Shown one piece after another: positions 1 to 9,500 of a stretch of 64,000 nucleotides of DNA. The stretch lies in contig CAZNWJ010000001.1 in NCBI GenBank assembly GCA_964576925.1, positions 620,001 through 684,000 on the forward strand, in the 5' to 3' direction. Source of the stretch: JADJGC01 sp964576925 (GTDB taxonomy: Bacteria; Zixibacteria; MSB-5A5; CAIYYT01). Position 1 is the first letter of the stretch. Each line of letters starts with the position of its first letter. A program made the position numbers and the translations under genes. A model generated the notes under the pieces. It was not told where the DNA came from, searched no databases, and saw only the letters and a program-made list of their open reading frames with translations.

Positions 1-2
1 GC

Positions 3-335
3 ATTTCCTCGCTGAAAGAGGGCGACGAAGTGATCGGCAGCCGCGTGCGCGTGCGCGTAGTCAAGAACAAGGTCGCGCCGCCGTTCAAGGAAGCCGAATT
101 CGACATCATGTTCGGCACCGGCATAAATTACGAGGGCGAATTGCTCGACATCGGCACGACGCACAATCTAATCCAGAAAAGTGGCACGTGGTTCTCCTAT
201 GGTGATGAACGGATGGGCCAGGGCCGCGAAAACGCCCGGGCGTTTCTGATCAACAACCCCGACATCAAAGAGAAACTCAAGAGCTCGATTTTGGAGAAGG
301 TCGGCTTGGCGACGAATGGGCATAAGGAAGAGTAG
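3..335 (+). CDS. recA: RecA recombinase, C-terminal part
   Basis: This is the 3' end of recA, open from the left edge of the window; the first complete codon is at 3. RecA forms ATP-dependent filaments on single-stranded DNA for homologous recombination and SOS induction. The translated part contains the typical RecA segments VVKNKVAPPFKEAEFDI, GINYEGELLDIG and WFSYGDERMGQGRENAR, followed by a short C-terminal tail. The ATPase core and DNA-binding loops lie outside the window. A GGCGACC/GGTCGCC hairpin starts 2 nt after the stop (337-355) but has no T-run, so its role in termination is unclear. Confidence 0.96.
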   Translation: MSSLKEGDEVIGSRVRVRVVKNKVAPPFKEAEFDIMFGTGINYEGELLDIGTTHNLIQKSGTWFSYGDERMGQGRENARAFLINNPDIKEKLKSSILEKVGLATNGHKEE

Positions 336-543
336 GGGCGACCCTTTTGGTCGCCGAGTTCGTAGGTCGGGTTCCGAGCGTTACTGCCTCTGTGCTTTCG
401 CGAAACAAGTTGGCAGCGAGAAACCCGACACCGTTTTCGCTTGATTTAGCGTCGGGTCACATTCCGCGCAAACCGTTTGCTTCATCGACCCCGATTAGTA
501 TGCGCGCGGCACAAGACCCAACGCAACTCTCTCTGCGCAGATT

Positions 544-621
544 GTAGGTCAGGATCCCTTGCGATCCTGACAATCGTTGAAGCCCGTCGGTCACGTCAGG
601 ATCGCAGGGATCCTGACCTAC
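544..621. repeat. Nested palindromic repeat (GTAGGTCAGGATC type)
   Basis: Outer arms GTAGGTCAGGATC (544-556) and GATCCTGACCTAC (609-621) are perfectly complementary. Inner arms GCGATCCTGAC (561-571) and GTCAGGATCGC (595-605) form a second dyad. The same core recurs at 2470-2500 and at 21592-21614, so this is a dispersed genomic repeat. The rest of the 336-716 gap holds a GTCGGGTT/AACCCGAC inverted pair and no credible gene. Confidence 0.75.
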
Positions 622-720
622 GAATAGCAACGATTTTGGCTATTCCCCCTTAGCAAAGGGGGTTAGGGGGTTGTATTCACGCTATCGAAAGAAACGCAGG
701 CAGGCAAACCCGGCCCCTAC
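595..720. repeat. Long direct repeat, left copy
   Basis: About 125 bp recur at 2470-2596. Shared blocks include the CAGGATCGCAGGG core, CCTACGAATAGC, CCCCTTAGCAAAGGGGG and GGGGGTTGTATTCAC, then the run to CCCCTAC. The two copies lie in the same orientation and bracket the membrane-protein gene between them. The left copy overlaps the last codons of that gene. Confidence 0.75.
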
Positions 721-2471
721 TGACCTTTCAGGCTCTCCAACTCCGGTGCAAACACCGAATTGCCGGGGTCGCGCGCAACGGCGGCTTCGAGCAGACGCTG
801 CAGTTCAGAGCGATTCCCCCGCCGGCGAAGTATGTCCGCAATCCGTGACACGGTTCGCTGATTTAGATCGAACTCCTGCCAATGCCCGACAACCAATTCC
901 TCAGCGCGCGAGTGATTTCCAAGTTTGGCCTGATTAACCGCGAGGTTATAACGATTCCGGCTGTCGGACGGATCGCCGGCCAGTCGCCGTTCCTGCGCCG
1001 CGACTCCTTCGAGTCCATCGTTGTAGACACTCTGGACAATCCTTGCCCAGGCAACATTCATCAAGCCTTGGTCGGCGGTTGAAGCGTAGTGCAGGTCGGA
1101 AGCAATCACTCCTTTCATCGCCTCATAGGCAGGCATGGCTCGGGAGTTCAATCCGACCCACGACCCAGTGCGCAGTACCCCGAACAGGACGATAACCAGC
1201 ACAGTTACCGTTAGCGCGCGTGGCGCAACAGTAAGAATCTCCCAAAGTACCGTAATCGTCGCAGCCAGTGCCGGCACCGCAAAGAGAGCCAGCAGGTCCC
1301 AGTCGCGCAGCGCACCCAGCTTGGGATCGACCGCGAGGATGAACAGCCAGGCCGGAATTAGCATCACGAGGTGGAAAATCACGATTTCTTTTCGCCAGAA
1401 CCGGCGGGTGAAGGCCAGCGCAATCATTAGAGGCGCTGTTAACAATATAATGTTTAGGTGGTCGATCCAGTGCTCGATCGTGAAGAACGCATAGGGTCTT
1501 TCCTCTTGGGGCAGAAACGGCAAGAACGCGGAGCCCGGACCGGCCACTGAGCGCGCATAGAGCACTGCCAGCACCAACAGGACAAAGGCGGCGGCAATCG
1601 ACAACACAACCGCCGATCGTGTGCGATACTTGCGAATGACCAGAATCAGAAACGACGGTACCAATACTCCAGCGGCGAAGTGGAGCAGTATCGCCGCCAG
1701 CAAGCATATTGTCCCCGCCAAGCTTGCTCGTCTTGCCTGGAAATCGCGATAGGCAATAAGGCAATAGACAAACAATACCGCATAGGCAATCGGGTAACGC
1801 TCGACATAGCCACAGAATACTTGAATCAGAGCCGTCGCCAACAATGCTGCTGCTGCAACTAAGAATTGACCGGTAGTCGCACTGAACCGCCAGAGTGCTC
1901 CCAGAACGATCGCGCCAGCCAGCCACGATGTTAGACGATACGCGAGAATGATGCTGTTCGGATCCGCATGGCCAGTGAATGCGAGTATCCCCTTTTGCAG
2001 GTACAAATTGACAGCGCTGAAGGGGGCAAAATCGTTTCCTTGCAGCGTGCGTTCGATGATGGAGTAGGCGTCGCCGAGAATCAGATTTTGTTGACGCAGC
2101 AGGACGAAAATCAAAAAGAGAAATGCAGAAGCCAGTCCAGCGCTCCAGATATTCTTGCGGTCAAGCCAAGTGCCTTCAGTGGATCGAGAATGTGCGAGTA
2201 GTTTCTGTGCCGCCGGCAGTGAAACCAATACCAGAATACCGACAACGCAATACAAGAGGAAGGGCGGCAAGGCGGAAGGAAATCCCAGCCCCCAGAGTAC
2301 ACTGCTGTCTGTAATTGCCGGGTACAGGTGCGCAAGAGCCAGTGCTGACACCAGATAGGCAATTCGACTGGCATCCCGCTCCGCCGAGTTCGTTGCGTCC
2401 ATGGTAGGAAAAATATGATTTGCTGTGGTGCATGACAAGGCAGTTGTCTCAACTTGATCGGAGAGAAGCAT
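717..2471 (-). CDS. Polytopic membrane protein with C-terminal TPR-like tail, glycosyltransferase-like
   Basis: The product is a 584-residue integral membrane protein with roughly ten to twelve hydrophobic helices and an RDWDLLALFAVPA segment. Its soluble tail of about 130 residues has helical-repeat character (DPSDSRNRYNLAVNQAKLGNHSRAEEL). The fold resembles GT-C type glycosyltransferases or O-antigen-polymerase-like proteins, but I cannot assign a substrate. The open frame starts at 2471, at the edge of a repeat copy. An internal ATG at 2402, just before the first strongly hydrophobic stretch, is a plausible true start, and neither has a clear ribosome binding site. Its stop lies inside the left repeat copy. 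The next gene, on the other strand, is also a membrane glycosyltransferase-like protein. Confidence 0.7.
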   Translation of the reverse strand: MLLSDQVETTALSCTTANHIFPTMDATNSAERDASRIAYLVSALALAHLYPAITDSSVLWGLGFPSALPPFLLYCVVGILVLVSLPAAQKLLAHSRSTEGTWLDRKNIWSAGLASAFLFLIFVLLRQQNLILGDAYSIIERTLQGNDFAPFSAVNLYLQKGILAFTGHADPNSIILAYRLTSWLAGAIVLGALWRFSATTGQFLVAAAALLATALIQVFCGYVERYPIAYAVLFVYCLIAYRDFQARRASLAGTICLLAAILLHFAAGVLVPSFLILVIRKYRTRSAVVLSIAAAFVLLVLAVLYARSVAGPGSAFLPFLPQEERPYAFFTIEHWIDHLNIILLTAPLMIALAFTRRFWRKEIVIFHLVMLIPAWLFILAVDPKLGALRDWDLLALFAVPALAATITVLWEILTVAPRALTVTVLVIVLFGVLRTGSWVGLNSRAMPAYEAMKGVIASDLHYASTADQGLMNVAWARIVQSVYNDGLEGVAAQERRLAGDPSDSRNRYNLAVNQAKLGNHSRAEELVVGHWQEFDLNQRTVSRIADILRRRGNRSELQRLLEAAVARDPGNSVFAPELESLKGQ

Positions 2472-2596
2472 TCAGGATCGCAGGGAACCTGGCCTACGAA
2501 TAGCCACAAGTTAAGTTTTTCCCCCTTAGCAAAGGGGGTTAGGGGGTTGTATTCACTCTATCGAAAGAAACGCAGGCAGTCAAACCCAGCCCCTAC
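2470..2596. repeat. Long direct repeat, right copy
   Basis: Right copy of the repeat at 595-720, in the same orientation, beginning at the start codon of the preceding minus-strand gene. The GGATCC palindrome is less perfect here (GCAGGGAACCTGG), while the AGCAAAGGGGGTTAGGGGG block is intact. Confidence 0.75.
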
Positions 2597-2701
2597 AGTT
2601 ATCGTGATCGTCGATACTCGGAGCACGTGTCGACTCATTCCGCTACCCCAATCTCCTTGCCGAAATCTCTCAATCAGCGTAGTCATCAATCGCATTGAGC
2701 G

Positions 2702-3958
2702 ATGCAACTGATGACAATACCTAAATCGAAAGCTACCGCCGGACGTTTGTTGGCGTTCATTCGTGATGACCGCGTCCTCACCGCGACAATCCTGATCGTT
2801 TGGCTGGTAATGATCATCTCGATCGGCAATCGCGATCGACTTTGGGATTTCAAGACCTACTACTATGCCTCGGTCGCTCAAGCGCAGGGGGAGAATCCGT
2901 ACGACCTTGCGGCACTTAACAAGTACTCGCATGACAAGATCGAACTCCCCTTCGTCTATCCGCTCGCAACCTGCTATCTATTTCGTCCGCTCACGTGGCT
3001 GCCATACAACGTTGCCTATCACGTTTGGCTTTGGCTCAAAGTCGCAATTGCCATCTATCTCTTCTGGCTCTGGCGGACACGCTTTATTCGCTGGGGGCCG
3101 CTATGGTTGGTGCTGCTGATTGGTTCGGGAGCCTATCTCTCCGCGCTGTATCGTGATTTGACAGCAGGCAATGTGGCACTGATTGAACAGGCGTTGCTCT
3201 GGACTGGGTTCTGGTGGTTGCTTGAATCGAAGCCGTTTCGCTTTGCCGTCGCGATAGCCTTAGCCGCCATCTTCAAGTTTACTCTTGCACTATTTCTGCC
3301 GCTGCTCTTGCTGACCCAAACTCGCAGACGGTGGCCGGCGTTCGCGGTCGGTTGCGCCGGGTTGATTGGATACGCGCTCATCAATTGGTCGTTGAGCGCG
3401 CCGCACTTTCGCGAGTTCGTGGAAATCGGAGCGAACCTCAAGGAGTACACCGCCAGTTTCAATCACTCGACACTGGCAGTCTTTCACGATGTCGGTGGTT
3501 TGCTGATTGGGACAAGGATCGACTCGGCCGGGTCTGCCGCTGTTGTCATGGCTCTATATCTGATGTTCGCAGTGGTTCTCGCCACCCTGACGTTCAAGTG
3601 TCTGCGTCGAAATTGGCCCATCGACTCAAGAGCAAAACTCCTCTGGACGATGTGCGCACTTTGTCTGCTCTATGCACTGGTACTGCCCCGTATGAAGAAC
3701 TACACGCAATTGCTCTTGATCGTACCAACCCTCTTGGTGATAACGAGCGGAGTTCAGCGCAAATGGGCGATCACTCTCGCGATTTTGCTGCTTCTCCCGC
3801 GAATCAAGATGGCCGCTCCCGATACAGTTTTTGGATTCTATCAATACTTGCATCCGTGGATCATGACCGTGATCGTGTGGGTTGGATTCTTGAAGCAAAC
3901 GCCGGGAATCATCGAGCGACTGCAGAACGATGGGAGCAACCAGACCGATAGACCATGA
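2702..3958 (+). CDS. GT87-like (DUF2029) membrane glycosyltransferase
   Basis: The 418-residue protein has about ten transmembrane helices. Its N-terminal loop WDFKTYYYASVAQAQGENPYDLAALNKYS, described here by its features D-x-K-x-Y-Y and NPYDL, is typical of the GT87/DUF2029 family. FVYPLATCYLFRPL and LPYNVAYHVWLWLK follow as expected. Family members are polyprenyl-phosphate sugar-dependent glycosyltransferases acting on the outer face of the cytoplasmic membrane; the substrate here is unknown. An alternative start is the ATG at 2711; neither start has a clear Shine-Dalgarno site. The 197 bp after the gene show no other feature. Confidence 0.75.
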   Translation: MQLMTIPKSKATAGRLLAFIRDDRVLTATILIVWLVMIISIGNRDRLWDFKTYYYASVAQAQGENPYDLAALNKYSHDKIELPFVYPLATCYLFRPLTWLPYNVAYHVWLWLKVAIAIYLFWLWRTRFIRWGPLWLVLLIGSGAYLSALYRDLTAGNVALIEQALLWTGFWWLLESKPFRFAVAIALAAIFKFTLALFLPLLLLTQTRRRWPAFAVGCAGLIGYALINWSLSAPHFREFVEIGANLKEYTASFNHSTLAVFHDVGGLLIGTRIDSAGSAAVVMALYLMFAVVLATLTFKCLRRNWPIDSRAKLLWTMCALCLLYALVLPRMKNYTQLLLIVPTLLVITSGVQRKWAITLAILLLLPRIKMAAPDTVFGFYQYLHPWIMTVIVWVGFLKQTPGIIERLQNDGSNQTDRP

Positions 3959-4155
3959 ATCAACAGTGCACTATTGTCCCGTGAACGCAGTGGTGGCACC
4001 GTCACAGCAGTCTCAATCTTGCGCTTCCCACCCGCTCGTGCATTGAGCCAATTTCAGTCGATGGTTGAATTACCTTCCTTGCTTGCCTTTAGCTGCAAAC
4101 TACCATTAGTTGCGGGTACCAATCAGTAGACGAACCCTTAAGGAGAGGACGATCT

Positions 4156-5040
4156 ATGTCCATACTCGTAATTGGAGGCACGGGAAATGTCGGCAGTCTC
4201 GTCGTAGACCGACTGCTCGCCCAGGGGAAATCCGTTCGCGTCCTGACGCGGTCAGCTGCCAAAGCCGGCTCATTGCCTATGGGTGCCGAGGCCATCGTGG
4301 GCAATCTCGCTGATCCACCCAGCTTGACACAGGCTTTTCGTGACATCGAGCAGCTGATGTTGATTACCGCTCTCCACCCCGATGAAGCCGCTCATGGTCA
4401 AACCGCTGTGCGCGCCGCCCGCAAAGCCGGGGTCCGCAAGATTGTCTTTCTGTCAGTCATGCTGCCGCCTGATGCCACTCACATTCCCCACTTTGCCAGC
4501 AAACTTGCCATCGAGAAGTCCATCAAGGAAGCGGGTTTATTGTGGGTGATCCTTCGCGCTAACAATTTCTTCCAAAACGACCTGTCATTTCGCGAGGTAA
4601 TGTTGCAGCACGGAATCTACCCGCAGCCGTTGGGAATGCTGGGTGTCACCAGAGTCGATACTCGTGATATCAGCGACTGCTCACTCCGGGCGCTGTCCGG
4701 TACCGACCTGGATGGAAAGACCATTAATCTCAATGGCCCGACTTCACTGACAGGCAAAGATGTCGCCCGAATCTGGAGTAAGTACTTGGGTACTGAAGTC
4801 AACTACATGGGGGACGATCTCTCCCAGTGGGCGGATTCTGCAGCAATGACTTCTCCGGCATGGCTGGTTCACGACCTGCGCATCATGTTCGACTATTTTC
4901 AGAAGCGGGGTCTCAATGCGTCTCCGGTCGAGATGCGCGAACTGGAGGCTGCCCTGGGGCACAAACCGCGAGGCTTCGAGGACTTCGTTCAAGAGACGGT
5001 GGCTGAGTGGCACAGGAAAGCCCCAGGGGAAGGCGATTGA
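4156..5040 (+). CDS. NmrA-like NAD(P)-binding protein
   Basis: The 294-residue protein starts with a Rossmann motif, ILVIGGTGNVG, and continues with VRVLTRS and the NLADP acidic turn, as in atypical short-chain dehydrogenases of the NmrA/quinone-oxidoreductase-like group. The classical Tyr-x3-Lys catalytic pair is not evident, so it may be a redox-sensing or small-molecule reductase rather than a standard SDR. A strong AAGGAGAG ribosome binding site precedes the ATG at 4156. The gene appears monocistronic. Confidence 0.85.
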   Translation: MSILVIGGTGNVGSLVVDRLLAQGKSVRVLTRSAAKAGSLPMGAEAIVGNLADPPSLTQAFRDIEQLMLITALHPDEAAHGQTAVRAARKAGVRKIVFLSVMLPPDATHIPHFASKLAIEKSIKEAGLLWVILRANNFFQNDLSFREVMLQHGIYPQPLGMLGVTRVDTRDISDCSLRALSGTDLDGKTINLNGPTSLTGKDVARIWSKYLGTEVNYMGDDLSQWADSAAMTSPAWLVHDLRIMFDYFQKRGLNASPVEMRELEAALGHKPRGFEDFVQETVAEWHRKAPGEGD

Positions 5041-5419
5041 GTCTCGATTGACTATTGTCTTCAGCGGCTCTCTTACCAGCGCCGCGGGCGAAAGAACTGC
5101 CCAATATTGAGATTAAGTTAGTGGTACTTAACAAGATAAAAAAAACGGATCAGTTTAGGAAAATTGCTTGCGTTGAAAGATTACTTGATATTTCTTGGCT
5201 CGCCTTACGTATTAGGGTAAGGCACCCCTTTTGAAGCTTTTGGGGGGAGAGGTATCGCGTATCCTCAGAGTTTCCTAGCCCCCTCTCTGAGGTCGACTTC
5301 TTCCCCCTTTTTTATTCCCCGTTGTCCCTGTTGCCTCAGAGTTCTGGCCAACATTTCTATTATAGGCTCAGGGAGTGACAATTCTTGTCAGCCAGTATCA
5401 TCATTTCTTGAGAATTGTA
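5041..5419. other. Intergenic region with terminator-like hairpin
   Basis: No gene is visible in these 379 bp. An inverted repeat CCTCAGAG (5263-5270) and CTCTGAGG (5285-5292) is followed by a pyrimidine tract with a T6 run near 5308-5313. This could end transcription on the plus strand, although it lies more than 200 bp beyond the upstream stop codon. The base composition is noticeably AT-rich around 5100-5170. Confidence 0.4.
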
Positions 5420-6034
5420 TCAAATCATCTCCAAATCGAGAATTGAGCTTACTGGAATGGACGTCGGTTCCGTCGCGCCGCCGCGATCTTCAATCAACCA
5501 ACCCCGCTCGAACCTGAGATTCGGATCAATCTCCGAAATACGGGTATTCGTCGAGTTTCGTTCCGAGTGGACCAGGCGGAGCTTCCTCCCCATTCGCTTC
5601 GCCAAGTCAATCAGGGAAAGAAGTACCTGATCACGGATTTGCCCGTTGTTCGCCCTGAACAACTGAGAATCCAAGTGCAGTCCGAGCTTGCGCTGCTCCG
5701 AGTAGGGTATCGAGGCCTCCAGCTTGACTCGGATTCTCTGAATGATTGACAGCGACTCTGTCGTGAGAGCCCCCTCGATCATCCCAAGCGCGATGATCAG
5801 CAGTGCCGCCTCGACCTGCGTGAATTGTTGAACCTTGGCCGTGCGATTCGCCAGGCGGTAGCCCGAAAAATCCTCATCGTAGTAAACCGGATAGCCGGCG
5901 GATTCTAACGATCTTATGTATCGAAAAGCAGTCCGCCTCGAGATATTGCACTCGCGCACAATTGTCTCGATGTTGGTGCTTCTGCGGTTGGTCAGCAAAC
6001 TGATGAGCAAGACGAGATTCTCGGACTTTGACAT
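5420..6034 (-). CDS. DeoR/YafY-type transcriptional regulator with HTH and short WYL-like domain
   Basis: Starting at the ATG at 6034 gives 204 residues. AGGGAGG lies 11 nt upstream of this start. Residues about 1-60 form a winged HTH (SRRTAFRYIRSLESAGYPVYY). The C-terminal part (LRLVHSERNSTNTRISEIDPNLRFERGW) resembles the beginning of a WYL ligand-binding domain but is shorter than usual. WYL proteins bind nucleic acid or small ligands and control stress, DNA-damage and phage-defence genes. The gene follows a small exported-protein gene by 16 nt on the same strand, so the two are probably co-transcribed. A longer upstream in-frame extension exists but overlaps the small gene. Confidence 0.75.
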   Translation of the reverse strand: MSKSENLVLLISLLTNRRSTNIETIVRECNISRRTAFRYIRSLESAGYPVYYDEDFSGYRLANRTAKVQQFTQVEAALLIIALGMIEGALTTESLSIIQRIRVKLEASIPYSEQRKLGLHLDSQLFRANNGQIRDQVLLSLIDLAKRMGRKLRLVHSERNSTNTRISEIDPNLRFERGWLIEDRGGATEPTSIPVSSILDLEMI

Positions 6035-6050
6035 GCTTGGCTTCGCCTCC

Positions 6051-6296
6051 CTAAAAGAAAAGACCCGCGACGATGGCGATGATTCCGAAGAGGTCCGGGC
6101 TCGATTGCGAATCGATGACGACAATCGTTGTTTCTGGACCGCCGGAATCAGCAGGGCAGTTGAGTCCAGGGCATCCACCAGTGCCATCGGTTCCCCGCGA
6201 GGTTGGTACTATTGCGACCAGAACGATGATCACGACAATGGAAAGAGCCCGAAGAAACGTCTTCAGGTTTGATCCAACGGCTTTTGCTCTCAGCAT
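6051..6296 (-). CDS. Small exported or membrane-anchored protein, unknown function
   Basis: The product has 81 residues: an N-terminal signal or anchor helix (ALSIVVIIVLVAIVP), a Gly/Pro-rich stretch with two cysteines (GGCPGLNCPADSGGP), and a hydrophobic C-terminus (LFGIIAIVAGLFF). A GGAGG ribosome binding site 5 nt before the ATG supports it as a real gene. It lies between the kinase-AAA+-HTH regulator gene and a WYL-type regulator, all on the minus strand. I know no family for it. The position downstream of a sigma54-activator-like protein mirrors the small-peptide genes at 56204 and 61270. Confidence 0.65.
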   Translation of the reverse strand: MLRAKAVGSNLKTFLRALSIVVIIVLVAIVPTSRGTDGTGGCPGLNCPADSGGPETTIVVIDSQSSPDLFGIIAIVAGLFF

Positions 6297-6340
6297 GATT
6301 CCTCCAATGATTTCCTGTTTTTGCCCCCGATAGAGGCAAG

Positions 6341-6356
6341 TCAGGAATCATGCCAA
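6341..6356 (-). promoter_or_regulatory. Possible sigma54-like promoter, -12 element atypical
   Basis: Read on the minus strand the site is TTGGCATG-N4-CTGA. The -24 block is close to the sigma54 consensus TTGGCACG, but the -12 block has GA where GC is expected. It lies about 45 nt upstream of the small exported-protein gene and about 120 bp from the nearer of two palindromes. It is suggestive, not decisive. Confidence 0.3.
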
Positions 6357-6453
6357 TGCGCTTGAGCATCTCTGGTGTTCACATAAGATGTTGATTACCA
6401 ACTAATTAATGAGGATTTTGACGTGCGGACTCTTGAGCGTGGCCGCTTATAAT

Positions 6454-6535
6454 TGCCCGTTTTCGGTAAGTAAAAATCGGATTGGCGAGCAACCCCTAAT
6501 CAGTCATGATCTTAACATATTACCGAATGCGGTAA
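6454..6535. promoter_or_regulatory. Paired palindromes TTACCG-N4-CGGTAA, candidate activator sites
   Basis: TTACCG-AATG-CGGTAA (6520-6535) is a perfect dyad. TGCCCG-TTTT-CGGTAA (6454-6469) is an imperfect second copy. Their centres are exactly 66 bp apart, the same spacing as the paired palindromes in the sigma54 cassettes at 58858 and 60720. They sit between the stop codon of the kinase-AAA+-HTH regulator and the small exported-protein gene, as expected for upstream activator sites read on the minus strand. Confidence 0.5.
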
Positions 6536-6560
6536 ATGTTGAAGGTTGGGTAGAGAAAGG

Positions 6561-9500
6561 CTAATCGATCTTGGTCGGATCGATTCCGAATTCGTCCAAA
6601 AGTTTCTTGAGGATAGCTACCTGGATTCGGAGTAGCCTTGCGGTCTCGCGAAACTTGCCACGACACGATTTCAAAGCGTTAATGACCTGTGACTTCGACA
6701 AGGATGGTCTGGAAGGGTCGATACCGTGCTTCTTCAGAAGCCTCTGGAACGTGGAGATAGCCAGACCTAACTCCCGCGCGGCCGCACTTTGATTATAGTT
6801 GTGCTTCTCAAGGGTAGAAAGTAGTTCGTCGCGCTCTGCGCGACCTCGCCGGGCACGAAAGGACTCCGTGACCGGGCCTGACTCGACCTTGCCCTGCCAA
6901 ATCGTGACGCCACCAACCCGTTGCTTAAGGTCATCCGGTCGAACGGTGCCGGGATCGAGCAAGGCAATTATCCGTTCGATCGTCTGCCGTAGCTCGCGAA
7001 TGTTACCGGGCCAGTCGTAATTCAAGAAAATCTTCATCGCCTGCGGTGAAAGCTGAAATTCCTGACCGGAAGCCAATAACTCGAAGAAATGATTGGCCAA
7101 GATCGGAATATCTTCAGGCCGCTCGCGCAGGGGAATGAGTTTGATACTCAGTGTGCTGATGCGCTGGTGCAAGTCATGGCGAAAGCGCCCTTGCTGTATC
7201 AGCGTCTCGAGGGCTTGATTTGTTGCTGCAATGATGCGGACGTCGACACTAACGGTCCTGTTGCTGCGAACACGAGTGAACTCCTTATTCTCGATTGCGC
7301 GCAGGAGTTTCGCCTGGGTCTCGAGGGGCAATTCGGCGACTTCGTCGAGAAACAATGTTCCACCATCGGCAGCTTCCAATTTGCCCTCATGTCCTGTCAC
7401 GCCGCTGGCGGCCCCCTTATCGATTCCGAAGAGAACGCTGTCGGTCAGGTCGCCGCTCAGGTTGGCGCAGTTGACGCTGATAAAAGGGCCTTCCCTGTAA
7501 TTCGATTGTTGATGGATCAGGCGCGCGATGACCTCTTTTCCCGTGCCCGTCTCACCCAGGAGGAGAACCGAAGCGTTCGAACGCGCCACCAAAGGCAATC
7601 CATTGAAGAGGCTCTGCATCTCGGCGTTCCGCGTGATCAAGAGCGTCCCCTTGCCACGAGACTTGTCGGAAAGCACATATTCATTTTGTTCCGCTTGCGC
7701 AGCACGAACGGCGCGCGCGTGCACCAGGGCGCTCCCGACAAGATTGGATATCGCCTCGATCAAGCGCTGTTCTTCTTCGTGGAAGATCCCCGGAACACTG
7801 TGATGATCAAGGTACAGCACTCCGGCAACGCGATCGCCCGATACCAGGGGAACGCAGGCAATCGAAAGAATGTTGTGGGCCAGCACACTGGGAAGTTCGC
7901 TTGTGCGCTGGTCGGAATAGGCGTCGTCAACAAACACCGGCTCACGGCGCTCAAAGGCTCTTTGCATGACCGTCCGGCTTACTGTGATGACATCCGTGAT
8001 CGAGGTATCGTCAAGGTCGCGTACAGCTTCGACGCGCAGGTTGGTTCCACCCTCGATCGCCAGAAGTATAGCGCCGCGCTCTGCACCGGTCTCAGAGATG
8101 GCAAGATTCAAGAGCTGTTGAACGACAAGGCGGTAGTCAGAAATCGATCGGAAGATCTCGGAGACCTCAAACAAGAGGTCTGCAGCGGATTTGCTGGCGT
8201 AGGCTGCTCTGATCTCAGCGATTTCGGCTTCGCACTGTGACGCCAGCGAATCGTTGTTCATCTGTTCGGCGATCCGCTTGGCCTCTTCCAGAAATCGAAG
8301 CCGCGAAATGTGTCGCGCACTTCGGTCATAGTAGTCGGCGAGTTCCCGGCATACGCAGTACGCCTGGATCAGGAATCCACCGCGCCGATAGTATCCCAAG
8401 GCAAGCTTCAGTTCATCCAACCGCGTTCCGTCAGGCGGTAACGCTTCGATTCCTCGAGCCCGAAGATGGGCGAGGACAGCCTTGGCGAGCAAGCCCCCAG
8501 ACTCGTGGATGTAGCGACTCAGGCGCGGCTGTTCCTGCAAAACCGCGAGAGCCTCACCAAAGGAACGTCCGGTGAGCACGTGCGATACCGCCAGACAGGC
8601 CGGCATTAGATAACCGCCGTCCGCGGCCTTCCGCGCCAAAGCGGCGAGTCTACCGGCAAACTCCGGACTCTCGTTACCGATCGTCGCAAGAATCGAAAGC
8701 AGCTCCCCGTCGAGTTGGAAGATCCGGTTGGCACCGGCAGCTGTCAACCGCGCGATCTCCGCCGCGAAGTCACGAGCGACGTCATTGTCGCCATTCAAAA
8801 GATAGGTAGTTCCAAGGTAATAGAGGACCGTTGCCGCGTCGCGAGAACTGCTGCTTGTGCTGAGAAGGCGACGGGCGTTCTCCAGCTGAACCTGCGCCAT
8901 CGAGATCTGTCCACGACGCAAAGCAAGCCATCCTGCCAGGATCAAGCTACGGGTGACACCGCCCCGATCTGCTCGCATGAGGGCATTGGCTCGGTAACGG
9001 GCTACGCATTTTTCAGCCTCGTCGAAGTTTCCCAGCATGATGTGGGCATGGAGTGCATTTTCCTCCAGGTAGATTGCCGGTCCCTGATCAAAAATCCCGG
9101 TGAGCTCATTCGATACTTTGCTGCCCAACTCAATTACTTGCGAATAATTCCCCAGGAATGTATCAGAGTTCATGATGTTGATTCCCATGGGGATTTTAAG
9201 CAGATCGGCTTCACGAGCAAGTCGGTCGCGCGCTGCAAGAAGGACGTCTCTCGCCTCATTCACTTTCCCGGTCTCGTTCAGGAAGCAGCCGAGGGCATTC
9301 GCCATATAATTGACTCCTCCCGAGCAGCGGATCTTCTCGGCGAATCGAAGAAGTGCCTCGCAGCGCTTGAGAGCCGTTACCGTGCGACCACGATACGACT
9401 GGAGAAACAACTGCTTTTCAGCGATGCGGAAACGCCGGAAAGTCATCCCCCCGCGGCGTGCCAGATTATAGGCTTGGCGTAATATGCGAAGGCGCTCACT

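Noticed and set aside
347..547. 66-codon open frame after recA
   Set aside because: It lies in repeat-rich DNA with inverted GTCGGGTT/AACCCGAC segments and has no ribosome binding site or protein-like features.
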